Counted from the first letter of the stretch, positions 31,698 to 44,128 are shown. The stretch is 64,000 bases of DNA from Irregularibacter muris (GCF_024622505.1 NZ_JANKAS010000002.1:1-64000), one strand, 5' to 3'. The notes: a model not told the origin generated them from the letters alone. Numbers and translations are program-made.

Positions 31698-33503
31698 ATG
31701 ACACTAGACAAACAGCAAAGGATTAGAAATTTTAGCATCATTGCCCATATAGATCATGGGAAATCTACCCTTGCTGATCGATTAATTGAAAGTACAGGAC
31801 TACTTTCACAAAGAGAGATGTCCCAGCAAATCCTAGACAATATGGATCTAGAACGGGAAAGAGGAATCACCATAAAACTCCAGGCAGTTAGACTAGTATA
31901 CAAGGCAAAAGATGGGGAAGAATACTTTTTGAATTTAATTGATACTCCGGGACATGTGGACTTTACCTACGAGGTGTCTAGGAGTTTGGCTGCCTGTGAA
32001 GGTGGCATATTAGTAGTTGATGCGGCACAGGGAATTGAGGCGCAAACGTTGGCAAATGTTTATCTAGCCGTAGACAATGACTTAGAAATTTTACCAGTAA
32101 TCAACAAGATAGACCTCCCCAGTGCTGATCCCGATAGAGTAAAAGAAGAGATAGAAGATATCATAGGGGTAGAAGCCACGAATGCTCCACTTATATCTGC
32201 AAAAGAAGGAATTGGCATTGAGGATGTATTAGAAGCGATAGTTGAGAAAGTCCCAGCTCCTCAAGGAGATAAAGAGGCTCCTTTAAAAGCTCTGATTTTT
32301 GATTCTTATTATGATTCTTATAGAGGAGTTATCGCCTCAATTAGAGTAAAAGAAGGTACAATGACAAAGGATACCAAGATAAAGATGATGTCCACTGGAA
32401 AAGTTTTTGAAGTAGATGAAGTAGGTTTGTTTTTAAAATCCCTCGTACCTGTGGATGAATTATCAGCAGGAGAAGTTGGCTATGTAGTTGCAGGCATAAA
32501 AAATGTAAAGGATAGTCGTGTAGGGGACACCATTACTGATGCCGATAACCCAGCCAGTGAACCACTACCAGGGTATAAAAAAATTAATCCTATGGTATAT
32601 TGCGGAATATATCCTGCAGATGGCGCAAAATATGAGGATTTAAGAGAGGCCTTGGAAAAACTTCAACTAAATGATGCAGCTCTACAATTTGAACCCGAAA
32701 CCTCTGTAGCCCTTGGATTTGGCTTTCGTTGTGGCTTTCTTGGATTACTACATATGGAAATCATGCAAGAACGTCTAGAAAGGGAGCATAATCTTGATTT
32801 GGTTACTACTGCACCTAGTGTTATTTATAAGGTAGTAAAAACCAATGGGGAAATCATTTGGGTAGACAATCCAACCAATTTACCCCCAGCAGTAGAAATA
32901 GATTATATGGAAGAACCCATTGTCAAAGCTTCTATAATGGCCCCTACAGAATTTTTAGGATCAGTAATGGAACTGTGTCAAGAACGTAGAGGGATTTATA
33001 GGACAATGAATTATATAGAAGAAACAAGAGTAGTTATAGAATACGAATTGCCCTTAAATGAAATTATATATGATTTTTTTGATGCATTAAAGTCTAGAAC
33101 AAAGGGCTATGCATCCTTTGATTATGAATTGAAAGACTATCAAAGATCCTCCCTTGTAAAATTAGACATTTTATTAAATGCAGAGGTGGTAGACGCTTTA
33201 TCCTTTATTGTGCATAGGGATAAGGCATATAATAGAGGTAGGGCAATTACAGAAAAGCTAAAGGAAGTTATTCCCAGACAAATGTTTGAGATACCCATTC
33301 AAGCAGCCATCGGTGGTAAAATTATTGCTAGAGAAACAATAAAGGCAATGAGAAAAGATGTCCTTTCAAAATGTTATGGAGGAGACATTTCTAGAAAGCG
33401 TAAACTTCTAGAAAAACAAAAAGAAGGGAAAAAGCGTATGAGGCAAGTTGGAAATGTAGAAGTACCCCAAGAAGCTTTTATGGCAGTATTAAAACTCAAT
33501 TAG
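31698..33503 (+). CDS. lepA: Elongation factor 4 (LepA)
   Basis: 601 residues, full length. GTPase motifs: AHIDHGKST (16-24), DTPGHVD (near 83), NKIDLP and SAKEG; C-terminal LepA-specific domain ends [20 protein letters not shown]. It acts on the ribosome, aiding back-translocation or assembly under stress. GAGGAGG precedes the ATG. The 240 bp upstream contain no gene and presumably the promoter (a TATAAT occurs near 31593-31599 without a good -35). Confidence 0.97.
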   Translation: MTLDKQQRIRNFSIIAHIDHGKSTLADRLIESTGLLSQREMSQQILDNMDLERERGITIKLQAVRLVYKAKDGEEYFLNLIDTPGHVDFTYEVSRSLAACEGGILVVDAAQGIEAQTLANVYLAVDNDLEILPVINKIDLPSADPDRVKEEIEDIIGVEATNAPLISAKEGIGIEDVLEAIVEKVPAPQGDKEAPLKALIFDSYYDSYRGVIASIRVKEGTMTKDTKIKMMSTGKVFEVDEVGLFLKSLVPVDELSAGEVGYVVAGIKNVKDSRVGDTITDADNPASEPLPGYKKINPMVYCGIYPADGAKYEDLREALEKLQLNDAALQFEPETSVALGFGFRCGFLGLLHMEIMQERLEREHNLDLVTTAPSVIYKVVKTNGEIIWVDNPTNLPPAVEIDYMEEPIVKASIMAPTEFLGSVMELCQERRGIYRTMNYIEETRVVIEYELPLNEIIYDFFDALKSRTKGYASFDYELKDYQRSSLVKLDILLNAEVVDALSFIVHRDKAYNRGRAITEKLKEVIPRQMFEIPIQAAIGGKIIARETIKAMRKDVLSKCYGGDISRKRKLLEKQKEGKKRMRQVGNVEVPQEAFMAVLKLN

Positions 33504-33513
33504 GGGGATCAAC

Positions 33514-34647
33514 ATGAATACATTTGGATTATATATTCACATCCCCTTTTGTCAAAGTAAATGTCTTTATTGTGATTTTCCATCCTATTGTAACCTAGAT
33601 TCTTTCATTACACCCTATATAGATGCACTAAAAAAAGAATTAGAGATGAGAGCTTCACTATATGCACAGGATAAAATAAGTTCTATTTTTATAGGTGGGG
33701 GTACCCCCACCTATATTCATTCCCGAGGGATAAAGGAAATCTTAAAAAGTGTAAGAGAGAATTTTTCCATATCTCCAGGAGCAGAAATTTCAATAGAGGC
33801 AAACCCGGGGACCTTTGACATAGAGAAATTAAGGGATTACAAAGAAATAGGGATCAATCGTATGAGCATTGGACTACAAGCTTGGCAAGATTCATTTTTG
33901 AAACAATTGGGCAGAATTCATACTCAACAAGAATTTATAGAGGGTTTTAAAAATGCAAAAGATGCGGGGTTTGAAAATATAAATGTAGATCTAATTTTTG
34001 GTTTGCCACGACAGAGCTTAAAGGATTGGCAGGAAACCTTAGAACAGGTTGTTGCTTTAAGGCCTACCCATGTATCCTGTTATGGTCTTATTATAGAAGA
34101 GGGGACTCCCTTTGATGCTTTACAAAAAAAGGGGATGCTGCACATTGATGAGGATTTGGAAAGAGAGATGTACTATTTAGCGATTTCCTATCTGAAATCT
34201 TTTGGTTATCATCATTATGAGATATCCAATTTTGCTCAACCAGGGTTTCAGTGTAAACATAATTTAATTTATTGGGATGTGAAACCCTATTTGGGAATAG
34301 GCTCTTCTGCCCATTCTCATATGAATAACAAGAGATTTTCCAATACTTCCTCTGTAAGTGAATATATAAAAAATATTCAGGAAGGTGCTTTGCCCATAAC
34401 TGAGGAACATCCATTGACTGCAAAAGAATACATGGAAGAATATATGTTTTTGGGATTGAGAAAAATAGAAGGTATTTCTAAAGAAGAGTTTTTCCATATC
34501 TTTCATAAAGAAATAGAAGAAGCATATGGAAATATACTAAAAAATCTACAAAGACAAAAACTGATTAATATAGATGAAAGAATTTGCCTTACTTCAAAAG
34601 GTTTAGATTATGCCAACTATGTCTTTCAATCTTTTTTACAGGATTAA
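33514..34647 (+). CDS. hemW: Radical SAM haem chaperone HemW
   Basis: 377 residues. The radical SAM cluster motif is C13-x3-C17-x2-C20 (IPFCQSKCLYCDF), with GGGTPT at 62-67 and a HemN C-terminal domain. In this family only three Cys precede the aromatic region, which fits HemW, a haem-trafficking protein, rather than true coproporphyrinogen dehydrogenase HemN. It follows lepA by 10 bp, the common lepA-hemW pair. Confidence 0.92.
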   Translation: MNTFGLYIHIPFCQSKCLYCDFPSYCNLDSFITPYIDALKKELEMRASLYAQDKISSIFIGGGTPTYIHSRGIKEILKSVRENFSISPGAEISIEANPGTFDIEKLRDYKEIGINRMSIGLQAWQDSFLKQLGRIHTQQEFIEGFKNAKDAGFENINVDLIFGLPRQSLKDWQETLEQVVALRPTHVSCYGLIIEEGTPFDALQKKGMLHIDEDLEREMYYLAISYLKSFGYHHYEISNFAQPGFQCKHNLIYWDVKPYLGIGSSAHSHMNNKRFSNTSSVSEYIKNIQEGALPITEEHPLTAKEYMEEYMFLGLRKIEGISKEEFFHIFHKEIEEAYGNILKNLQRQKLINIDERICLTSKGLDYANYVFQSFLQD

Positions 34648-34715
34648 AATCAGGCGGAAGATGTAAGGATCTATGTGAATAGGAAGAAGAGCTAAAAATA
34701 AAATAGCAATGGGTA

Positions 34716-34781
34716 TTGACAAAATAAAAAAGTAATGATATTTTAAAGTCAGGTTTAGCACTCACTCTTATAGAGTGCTAA
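34716..34781 (+). promoter_or_regulatory. hrcA operon promoter and CIRCE operator
   Basis: TTGACA (34716-34721) and TATTTT (34739-34744) have a 17-bp spacer. TTAGCACTC-n9-GAGTGCTAA (34755-34781) is a perfect CIRCE element, the HrcA binding site, placed just downstream of the -10. HrcA bound there blocks the whole heat-shock operon. Confidence 0.95.
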
Positions 34782-34798
34782 CAAAGTGAGGTGATATT

Positions 34799-35833
34799 TT
34801 GGGACTAAAGGAAAGAAAACTAAAAATTCTCCATGCCATAATTCAGGACTATATTTCTACTGCTGAACCCGTGGGTTCTAGAACGATTGCTAAAAACTAT
34901 AACCTAGGGATTAGTTCAGCGACAGTAAGAAATGAAATGGCTGATTTAGAGGAAATGGGTTTTTTAGAACAACCTCATACCTCGGCTGGACGAATACCTT
35001 CTGATAAAGCTTATCGTCTTTATGTAGATCAGCTAATGAGAGTAGATAAAATTAATAAAGCGTTAGAACGAAATATTCTTAGAGAATACGAAAATTACAT
35101 GGGCGAATTAGAGAAAATAATACAGCACACATCCAAAATACTATCCCATTTTACTAACTATACGTCTCTAGTGTTAACCCCACAAGTATATGAAAGTTCC
35201 ATAAAACATATCCAGTTAATGCCCCTACAAGAGGATAAGATTTTAATGGTAATCATCACCAAAGAGGGCATGATAAAAAATATAGTCGTAAAAGTAAATA
35301 CATCAATAGATAGTCACATATTGGTGCAAATAAGTAATATACTCAATAAATATTTACAAGAATTTAGCATTGCCCAGGTACAAGAAGAGATTCTACCTCA
35401 AATCAGAGAATTAAGTGTGCAAGGAAGTAAAATATTAGAACAATTGATTCCTCTTATCCGGGAATCTCTAGTGAATTATGAAGATACAAAGGTATATTTT
35501 GATGGCATCACCAATATCTTTAATTTTCCAGAATTTAAAGATATTGAAAGGGCAAAGGAATTTATTGATCTTTGGGAGAGGAAAAACCTATTGGTGGACT
35601 TACTTTCTCCTAATGCTCAGGATGATCTTCATATCTCCATAGGAGCAGAAAATCAGCTTCATGAAATAAAAGATTGTAGTTTGATTACCGCAACCTATAA
35701 ATTAAATGGAAAACTATTAGGAACAATAGGAGTGATAGGTCCTACCCGAATGCAATATGGAAAAGTAGTTTCTATCATGAATTACCTAACTGGCCAATTA
35801 GATGATATGATAGGTAAGGGAATTAAGGATTAA
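34799..35833 (+). CDS. hrcA: Heat-inducible repressor HrcA
   Basis: 344 residues. N-terminal winged helix (SRTIAKNYNLGISSATVRNE, followed by LEQPHTSAGRIPSDKAYRLY), then a GAF-like effector domain. It binds the CIRCE element 18 bp upstream of its own TTG start, and its activity depends on GroEL. It opens the hrcA-grpE-dnaK-dnaJ operon. GAGGTGAT is the ribosome site. Confidence 0.97.
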   Translation: MGLKERKLKILHAIIQDYISTAEPVGSRTIAKNYNLGISSATVRNEMADLEEMGFLEQPHTSAGRIPSDKAYRLYVDQLMRVDKINKALERNILREYENYMGELEKIIQHTSKILSHFTNYTSLVLTPQVYESSIKHIQLMPLQEDKILMVIITKEGMIKNIVVKVNTSIDSHILVQISNILNKYLQEFSIAQVQEEILPQIRELSVQGSKILEQLIPLIRESLVNYEDTKVYFDGITNIFNFPEFKDIERAKEFIDLWERKNLLVDLLSPNAQDDLHISIGAENQLHEIKDCSLITATYKLNGKLLGTIGVIGPTRMQYGKVVSIMNYLTGQLDDMIGKGIKD

Positions 35834-35888
35834 AATAAGAGGGTAGAAGATCCTCTTATACATAAGAATATGGATAAAGGGTGAGAAA

Positions 35889-36482
35889 ATGCTACAGAAT
35901 AATAAGGAAAATATGGAAGATTTACTAGAAAATCAAGATTTAGAAACAGAGGAACAGGAAAAAGACCAGCAGGAAAAAGGTAAATCAATAGAACAAGAAA
36001 AGCAAGCTGAGGAACAAGATAAGCAGGAGGATGTAGAATTAAAGATGCAAGAGAAAGTCCAAGAATATGAAGAAAGACTAGTTCGCTTACAAGCAGAATT
36101 TGAAAATTATAGGAAAAGAACAGTTAAGGAAAAAGAAGATATCTATAAATTTGCATCAGAAGACTTGGTAAAAAACTTACTACCTGTGTTGGATAACTTC
36201 GAAAGGGCTTTAGATTCTATGAAAGAAAACCAAGAATCCAATGAAGGTTATCAAAAGGGTATTGATATGGTATATCAACAGCTAATACAGGCTTTAGAAA
36301 AAGAAGGGCTAGAAGAAATCAAAGCCCTTGGGGAACCCTTTGATCCCAATTACCATCATGCAGTATTTCAAGAATCTAATGAAGACTATAAGGACAATAC
36401 CGTTATGGAAGTATTTCAAAAAGGATATACCCTAAAGGATAAAGTAATTCGACCCAGTATGGTGAAGGTATGTATTCACTAA
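35889..36482 (+). CDS. grpE: Nucleotide exchange factor GrpE
   Basis: 197 residues. A long acidic Gln/Glu-rich N-terminal extension (about 1-45), a coiled coil (to about 100), and the GrpE core with LPVLDNFERAL and GEPFDPNYHHAVFQ, ending in the beta-wing. It releases ADP from DnaK. Located between hrcA and dnaK. Confidence 0.97.
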   Translation: MLQNNKENMEDLLENQDLETEEQEKDQQEKGKSIEQEKQAEEQDKQEDVELKMQEKVQEYEERLVRLQAEFENYRKRTVKEKEDIYKFASEDLVKNLLPVLDNFERALDSMKENQESNEGYQKGIDMVYQQLIQALEKEGLEEIKALGEPFDPNYHHAVFQESNEDYKDNTVMEVFQKGYTLKDKVIRPSMVKVCIH

Positions 36483-36534
36483 TAAAACATTTAAATAAAT
36501 ATTAAAAATTATAGTATTTAAAGGAGGAAAATAA

Positions 36535-38364
<1,830 letters not shown>

Positions 38365-38368
38365 GATA

Positions 38369-38405
38369 GAACAAAACCAAAGTCTGTTAGACTTTGGTTT
38401 TGTTC
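38369..38405. terminator. Perfect 17-bp hairpin between dnaK and dnaJ
   Basis: GAACAAAACCAAAGTCT (38369-38385) is followed by loop GTT and its exact reverse complement. The 3' side is T-rich (TTTTGTTC), so it can act as a partial terminator or mRNA stabiliser that sets a lower DnaJ level. Confidence 0.75.
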
Positions 38406-38439
38406 CGATAAGATAGAGATTGGTGAAAGTGGTGAAAAA

Positions 38440-39567
38440 ATGAGTAAAAGGGACTACTATGAAGTGTTGGGTGTGGATAAAAATGCACCGGAAGCAGATA
38501 TTAAAAAGGCATATCGTAGACTTGCTAAAAAGTATCACCCCGATTTAAATCCAGATGATAAAGAAGCTGAACAAAAATTTAAGGAAGTAAATGAAGCCTA
38601 CGAAATACTAAGTGATCAAGAAAAAAGATCAAACTATGATCGCTTTGGCCATGCGGGAACTGATCCCAATGGCTTTGGAGGAGCCGGTGGTTTTGGAGGA
38701 GCTGGTGGTTTCGAAGATATATTTGATATGTTCTTTGGCGGCTCAGGTTTTGGAGGGGGATCCCGAAGACAAGGGCCTCAAAAAGGTGCAGATATTCGGG
38801 TAGACATAGAACTCAAATTCGAAGAAGCTGCCTTTGGTTTAGAAAAAGATATTGAGGTGACCCGTCATGAAGAATGCCACACCTGTGGTGGGACAGGAGC
38901 TAAGCCAGGGACAGGTGTAAATACCTGTGACAAATGCCATGGCTCAGGACAAATCCAGTACACCCAAAGTACACCTCTAGGTAGATTTGTCAATGTAAAA
39001 ACCTGTGATAAGTGTCATGGAGAGGGCAAAACCATAGAAACTCCTTGCTCTACTTGTCGTGGAAGCGGCCAAGAACAAAAGACAAGAACAATTCATATCA
39101 ACATACCAGGAGGCGTAGATAATGGCTCGGTACTTCCCCTTAGGGGAGAGGGTGAACCAGGCACAAAAGGCGGGAGAACAGGAGATCTATACATTTATAT
39201 CCATGTAATGCCTCACCCTATTTTTACTAGGGAAGATAACCATATTTACTGTGAGGTACCTATAACCTTTGTGCAAGCGACCCTGGGAGCTGAGCTGATG
39301 GTACCCACCCTAGATGGCAAGGTGAAATACAATATCCCCGAGGGGACCCAAACGGATACAGTCTTTCGTCTGAGGGGGAAAGGTATTCCCAATGTAAGAG
39401 GATATGGGAGAGGAGATCAATTTGTAAAGGTTAAAGTTGAAGTGCCCAAGAAGTTAAATAAAGAACAAAAAGAATTGTTGCAAAAATTTGCTGAAATTAG
39501 TGGACAGGAAATTCATGAGCAAAGTAAAGGCTTTTTTGATAAGGTAAAGGATGTTTTTGGGGTATAA
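38440..39567 (+). CDS. dnaJ: Co-chaperone DnaJ
   Basis: 375 residues. J domain with HPD at 33-35, a Gly/Phe-rich linker (about 75-110), four zinc repeats [24 protein letters not shown] and CSTCRGSG, and the C-terminal substrate domain. It delivers clients to DnaK and stimulates its ATPase. Class I DnaJ, complete. GTGGTGAAAAA before ATG. Confidence 0.98.
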   Translation: MSKRDYYEVLGVDKNAPEADIKKAYRRLAKKYHPDLNPDDKEAEQKFKEVNEAYEILSDQEKRSNYDRFGHAGTDPNGFGGAGGFGGAGGFEDIFDMFFGGSGFGGGSRRQGPQKGADIRVDIELKFEEAAFGLEKDIEVTRHEECHTCGGTGAKPGTGVNTCDKCHGSGQIQYTQSTPLGRFVNVKTCDKCHGEGKTIETPCSTCRGSGQEQKTRTIHINIPGGVDNGSVLPLRGEGEPGTKGGRTGDLYIYIHVMPHPIFTREDNHIYCEVPITFVQATLGAELMVPTLDGKVKYNIPEGTQTDTVFRLRGKGIPNVRGYGRGDQFVKVKVEVPKKLNKEQKELLQKFAEISGQEIHEQSKGFFDKVKDVFGV

Positions 39568-39583
39568 TATAGAATGAATATAT

Positions 39584-39615
39584 AATCACTTCGCAATGAA
39601 ATTTGTGAAGTGATT
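39584..39615. terminator. Hairpin after dnaJ
   Basis: AATCACTTC (39584-39592) pairs with GAAGTGATT (39607-39615) over a 14-nt loop; an AT-rich tail follows. Probably ends or weakens heat-shock transcription before prmA. Confidence 0.6.
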
Positions 39616-39685
39616 CTTATATAATTTTATAACCATATATTTTCCAATAGAAATATACCCAGGTAGAAAAAGAGGAGGAAAAATC

Positions 39686-40621
39686 ATGAAATGGATAGAA
39701 GTGAAAATTATTACTAGCCATGAAGCTGTGGACAGCATATCAAATATTCTTCATGAAGTTGGTGCTGGAGGAGTAGTGATTGAAGATCCCCAAGACCTTG
39801 AAATATTCCAAAAAGAAAAGGGAAATTGGGACTATATTGATGAATCTCTACTAAAACTAGAAAATGAAACAGTAATTATAAGGGGATATTTATCAGAAAC
39901 CCCAGATTTATTGGAAAAAATTAATCTAGTGCGGAAAAGAGTAGAGGAAATATCCCAATATGATATTAATTTAGGTAAGGGAGAAGTGACGACTACAGAA
40001 GTTCATGAAGAAGATTGGGCAACAGCTTGGAAACAGTATTATAAACCTACCAAAATTGGGAAACATATTGTGATCAAACCTACCTGGGAAGAATATGAGA
40101 AAAAACCTGATGAAGATATTATTGAATTAGACCCGGGCATGGCCTTTGGAACAGGAACACACGAGACAACCCAACTCTGTGTAGAGTTCTTAGAAGAACA
40201 TATTCAATCAGGCAATAATGTGTTAGATATAGGTACGGGAAGCGGCATCTTAGGTATTGCTGCTGGAAAGCTAGGAAGCAGTAAGGTTGTAGCAGTAGAT
40301 TTAGATCCTGTAGCAGTGCAAGTGGCAAGGAAAAATATTACCCTCAATGATCTAGATCATGTTGTGGAAGTAAGAGAAGGAAATCTATTTGATGTCATTC
40401 ATGAAAAGGCGGATATTGTAGTGGCCAATATCATTGCAGATATCATTATAAGTCTATCCAAAGATGTGCATAAATTTTTGGTAGATAAGGGAATATTTAT
40501 AGCCTCCGGTATTATTTTAGATAGATTAGATGATGTAAAAGAGGCGCTAGAGAAACAGAATATTACCATTCTTTCCATAAAAAAGATGGGGGAATGGGCA
40601 GCCATCTGTTGTACAATATAG
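39686..40621 (+). CDS. prmA: Ribosomal protein L11 methyltransferase
   Basis: 311 residues. N-terminal substrate domain (about 1-95) and a class I SAM domain with LDPGMAFGTGTHETT, VLDIGTGSGILGIAAGKLG and VVANIIADII (NPP-like position). It trimethylates L11. It follows dnaJ, as in most Firmicutes, and is followed by rsmE after 13 bp. Confidence 0.95.
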   Translation: MKWIEVKIITSHEAVDSISNILHEVGAGGVVIEDPQDLEIFQKEKGNWDYIDESLLKLENETVIIRGYLSETPDLLEKINLVRKRVEEISQYDINLGKGEVTTTEVHEEDWATAWKQYYKPTKIGKHIVIKPTWEEYEKKPDEDIIELDPGMAFGTGTHETTQLCVEFLEEHIQSGNNVLDIGTGSGILGIAAGKLGSSKVVAVDLDPVAVQVARKNITLNDLDHVVEVREGNLFDVIHEKADIVVANIIADIIISLSKDVHKFLVDKGIFIASGIILDRLDDVKEALEKQNITILSIKKMGEWAAICCTI

Positions 40622-40634
40622 TAAGGAGGATATT

Positions 40635-41384
40635 ATGCACCGTTTTTTTGTTGAACCCAATCAGATAGAAGATATAAATAATCGCATCATTATTCTTGGA
40701 GAAGATGTTAAACACATAGATAAGGTATTACGCCTCAAAGAAGGAGAAGAAATTGAAGTATGCGATGGCAGGGGCACCGATTATAGAGCGATTATTCAAC
40801 AAATGAAAAAAGATGAAGTTATTGCCAAGGTGGAGGAAAAATTTCCTTCCAAGGGTGAGCCTAATATAGAAGTTACCCTATATCAGGGATTGCCTAAATC
40901 TACAAAGATGGATTTTATTCTACAAAAATGTATAGAGCTAGGAATAAAAAAAATTGTTCCTTTAAATACAGAAAGAACCATAGTGAAATTAGAAAATGAA
41001 AAAGCACAACAAAAAAAATTAGAACGATGGCAACGAATTGCCTATGAAGCTGCTAAACAATCCAAGCGAGGAAGTATTCCTGAAATTACCCCAGTAAAAG
41101 ACCTAAAAAATATCTGGCAAGAGCTTAGTGAAAATGATTTAAATATTATAGCTTATGAAAATGAGGATACTCAAAAGATAAGAGATCTATTAACAAAGGA
41201 AAATCCATGGCCAAAAAAAATCGGTGTTATTATAGGGCCTGAAGGTGGATTTGAAGAAGAGGAAATTAGACAAGCTATAGATAAGAAGGTTCTACCGGTA
41301 TCCTTAGGATCAAGAATATTGCGCACTGAAACAGCAGGAATAGTGGCATTAACTATTTTAATGTATGCTTTAGGGGAGATATAG
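40635..41384 (+). CDS. rsmE: 16S rRNA m3U1498 methyltransferase
   Basis: 249 residues. N-terminal PUA-like domain (MHRFFVEPNQI...) and SPOUT knot domain with IGPEGGFEEEEI and SLGSRILRTETAGI, the RsmE signature. It methylates U1498 in the decoding region. AAGGAGG precedes the ATG; close spacing links it with prmA and mtaB. Confidence 0.96.
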   Translation: MHRFFVEPNQIEDINNRIIILGEDVKHIDKVLRLKEGEEIEVCDGRGTDYRAIIQQMKKDEVIAKVEEKFPSKGEPNIEVTLYQGLPKSTKMDFILQKCIELGIKKIVPLNTERTIVKLENEKAQQKKLERWQRIAYEAAKQSKRGSIPEITPVKDLKNIWQELSENDLNIIAYENEDTQKIRDLLTKENPWPKKIGVIIGPEGGFEEEEIRQAIDKKVLPVSLGSRILRTETAGIVALTILMYALGEI

Positions 41385-41395
41385 GAGGTAAATCA

Positions 41396-42700
41396 TTGAA
41401 AAAAGTTGCGTTTTATACATTAGGTTGTAAAGTGAATACCTATGATACAGAAGCATTGGCAGAAATATTTGAAAAGAGCGGTTACCAAGTTGTTGACTTT
41501 GAAGAATTATCTGATGTTTATGTTATTAATACATGTACAGTAACCAATCTAGGAGATAGAAAATCAAGACAAATGATCAGAAGGGCTAAAAAGACCAATG
41601 AAAATGCTGTTATTGTGGTAGCCGGTTGCTATGCTCAGACAGCATCTGATGAAGTCATAGAAATCCCAGAAGTAAATCTTGTTATTGGCAATAAAGATCG
41701 AAAAAAAATTGTAGAATGGGTAGAAGAAATACAAAGGAATAAAAAACAAAAGATTAATGCTGTAGGCAATATTATGCAGGAAGTTGATTTTGAAGAATTG
41801 TCTGTCTTTGAAATGAAGGGAAAAACTAGGGCTTTTATAAAAGTTCAGGAAGGATGCAACCAATTTTGCTCCTATTGCATCATTCCTTACGCTAGAGGTC
41901 CTATTAGAAGTAGAAGACCTCAAAGTATTTTAGAGGAAATAGAAAAACTAGTGGCTTTAGATTATAAAGAAATTGTGCTCACAGGCATTCACGTTGCATC
42001 CTATGGCAAGGATTTAAAAAATATTACGCTTATAGATCTTATCCAACAAATACACCAGATAGAAGATGTCAAGAGGATAAGGTTAAGCTCCTTAGAACCT
42101 ACTCTGCTAACCATGGACTTTTTAGACTCCCTGAGCAAGCTACCAAAGTTTTGTCCGCATTTTCATATTTCCCTGCAAAGTGGATCAGATACCACATTAA
42201 AGGCCATGAAAAGAAAATATACGACAACCCAATACAAGCAGTATGTAGATAATGTAAGACATTATTTTAAAGACGCCTCTATCACTACAGATATTATGGT
42301 GGGCTTTCCAGGAGAAGGAGAAAAAGAATTTGAGGAAACCTATAACTTTGCTAAGGAAATAGGATTTAGTAAAATTCATGTCTTTAAATATTCACCTCGA
42401 GAGGGAACCCCCGCAGCTCAATACCCCAACCAGGTAAATGGTGAAATAAAAGAGGAAAGAAGTAAAAGACTAATTAAATTAGCTTCTACCATGGAAAAAA
42501 ACTATTATCAAAGATTTGTAGTCAGCAAAAGAGAAATTTTATTTGAGCAAGAAGATAGTAGACGTAAACATTATTTTGAAGGACTAACGGATAACTATAT
42601 TCGAGTTTTTGTTCCTTCAAAAGAGGATATTAAGGGGCAGATTAAATCTGTATTATTAAAAGATGTAAAGGAAGAATCTATGGAAGGGTACATCATTTAA
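41396..42700 (+). CDS. mtaB: tRNA t6A37 methylthiotransferase MtaB
   Basis: 434 residues. N-terminal MTTase domain (YTLGCKVNTYDTE, with three Cys for an auxiliary FeS cluster), radical SAM C-x3-C-x2-C in EGCNQFCSYCIIPYARG, and a C-terminal TRAM-like segment. It adds methylthio to t6A37 in tRNA decoding ANN codons. TTG start with GGAGGTAAATCA; ends the prmA-rsmE-mtaB set. Confidence 0.95.
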   Translation: MKKVAFYTLGCKVNTYDTEALAEIFEKSGYQVVDFEELSDVYVINTCTVTNLGDRKSRQMIRRAKKTNENAVIVVAGCYAQTASDEVIEIPEVNLVIGNKDRKKIVEWVEEIQRNKKQKINAVGNIMQEVDFEELSVFEMKGKTRAFIKVQEGCNQFCSYCIIPYARGPIRSRRPQSILEEIEKLVALDYKEIVLTGIHVASYGKDLKNITLIDLIQQIHQIEDVKRIRLSSLEPTLLTMDFLDSLSKLPKFCPHFHISLQSGSDTTLKAMKRKYTTTQYKQYVDNVRHYFKDASITTDIMVGFPGEGEKEFEETYNFAKEIGFSKIHVFKYSPREGTPAAQYPNQVNGEIKEERSKRLIKLASTMEKNYYQRFVVSKREILFEQEDSRRKHYFEGLTDNYIRVFVPSKEDIKGQIKSVLLKDVKEESMEGYII

Positions 42701-42786
42701 TGAAAAAGAAAGAAGGATTTTTTGTTTAAATGTGGAAATAGACTATAAAACAAGTTTTTCTATCAAGAAGAGGGGGTGAGATAAAG

Positions 42787-43131
42787 ATGAAGGAATGCTT
42801 ATTTTGCAAAATAGCCAATAAGGAAATTCCCAGTGAATTTTTATATGAAGATGATAAGGTAGTTGCTTTTAAGGATATAGACCCCCAAGCCCCTGTTCAC
42901 ATTTTAATTATACCTAAAGCTCATTATGATTCTATTTTAGATATCGTAGATAAAGAAGGAGATCTTGTAGGACATATTCATAAGGTAGCTACAAAACTCG
43001 CAAAGGATTGGGGAGTGGCAGAAAAAGGTTTTAGACTAGTAAATAATTGCGGGGAAGATGGTGGACAATCGGTAAAACATCTTCATTACCACCTATTAGG
43101 GGGACGAAACTTACAATGGCCTCCAGGCTAA
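42787..43131 (+). CDS. HIT family nucleotide hydrolase
   Basis: 114 residues, Hint-like. C-L-F-C at 4-7 plus the histidine triad H-L-H-Y-H near 99-103. These enzymes hydrolyse nucleotide phosphoramidates or adenylates. Stands between mtaB and rpsU; GAGGGGGTGAG is the ribosome site. Complete. Confidence 0.93.
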   Translation: MKECLFCKIANKEIPSEFLYEDDKVVAFKDIDPQAPVHILIIPKAHYDSILDIVDKEGDLVGHIHKVATKLAKDWGVAEKGFRLVNNCGEDGGQSVKHLHYHLLGGRNLQWPPG

Positions 43132-43154
43132 ATATTGTTAGAAAAGGAAATATA

Positions 43155-43184
43155 TTGACATGCCCGCTTTGAGTAATATATAAT
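43155..43184 (+). promoter_or_regulatory. rpsU-yqeY promoter
   Basis: TTGACA (43155-43160) and TATAAT (43179-43184) with an 18-bp spacer. The leader to rpsU is about 85 nt. Confidence 0.85.
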
Positions 43185-43276
43185 AAATATTGTGTTTAAT
43201 GCTAATGCATCCCACGTACCAATCCAGTAATCATTAGATATTAAGTGTTACTGTTATAGCGGAGGGAGGGAAATAA

Positions 43277-43456
43277 ATGTCAGAAATCAAAATTGGAGAT
43301 AATGAATCTTTAGAGAGTGCACTTCGTAGATTTAAGAAAAAGTGTTCTAGATCAGGTGTTTTATCTGAGGTAAGAAAAAGAGAACATTATGAAAAACCAA
43401 GTGTAAAACGTAAGAAAAAATCTGAAGCTGCTAGAAAAAGAAAAAGAAAATTCTAA
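43277..43456 (+). CDS. rpsU: Ribosomal protein bS21
   Basis: 59 residues, very basic: starts [20 protein letters not shown], then [20 protein letters not shown] and ends in a poly-Lys/Arg tail, the S21 pattern. It binds near the 3' end of 16S rRNA. GCGGAGGGAGGG is a very strong ribosome site. Followed by yqeY in one operon. Confidence 0.96.
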   Translation: MSEIKIGDNESLESALRRFKKKCSRSGVLSEVRKREHYEKPSVKRKKKSEAARKRKRKF

Positions 43457-43474
43457 TAAAGTTGAGGTGTTTTT

Positions 43475-43921
43475 ATGTCCCTAAAAGAGAGGCTTTTAGC
43501 GGATTTAAAGCAATCCATGAAAGAAAAGGATGCCATCAGAAAATCTACCATTACAATGGTGCGAGCAGCTATATTACAGGTTGAAAAAGATAATAAAGTT
43601 GAGCTAGATGATGAAGAAATCATCGGAGTTATTGCAAAACAAGCTAAACAACGTAAGGATGCTATCAAAGAATTTAAAATGGCTGATCGCCAAGATCTAG
43701 TAGAGCAGAATAATAGAGAAGTTGAAATATTATCTGCGTACCTTCCCCAACAATTATCCGAGGAAGAAGTTGACCAAATTGTAGCTGATACAATTTTGGA
43801 AGTGGGAGCTAATTCCATGAAAGATATGGGAAGGGTAATGAGCGCCATTATGCCCAAAGTAAAGGGTAGAGCAGATGGAGCATTGATAAATAAATTTGTC
43901 AAACAACATTTACAAGGATAA
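43475..43921 (+). CDS. yqeY: GatB/YqeY domain protein
   Basis: 148 residues. The whole protein matches the YqeY family: MKEKDAIRKSTITMVRAAIL at the start and LSAYLPQQLSEEEVDQIV, then GRADGALINKFVKQHL. It resembles the tRNA-binding tail of GatB. Exact role is not established. The rpsU-yqeY pair is conserved in Firmicutes. Confidence 0.94.
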   Translation: MSLKERLLADLKQSMKEKDAIRKSTITMVRAAILQVEKDNKVELDDEEIIGVIAKQAKQRKDAIKEFKMADRQDLVEQNNREVEILSAYLPQQLSEEEVDQIVADTILEVGANSMKDMGRVMSAIMPKVKGRADGALINKFVKQHLQG

Positions 43922-43925
43922 AGAA

Positions 43926-43966
43926 AACATGAAGCCTGAGTACTCAGGTTTTATGTTCTTTTTTTG
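43926..43966 (+). terminator. Terminator after yqeY
   Basis: Core stem CCTGAG-TA-CTCAGG extended by AACAT / ATGTT with unpaired bases between, followed by CTTTTTTT. Confidence 0.8.
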
Positions 43967-44128
43967 TCTATATAAGACTTGGACTAATTTTAGAATAATA
44001 GATAAAGGGTAGAAGAGAATAATATATAGAATAAGAAGTCAATGAATACAATAAAATGCTTATAGGGGAATAAAAAGGGATATAAATCTATAATAAGGGT
44101 AAATAGATAGAGAAAAGAGGTGATCTAA

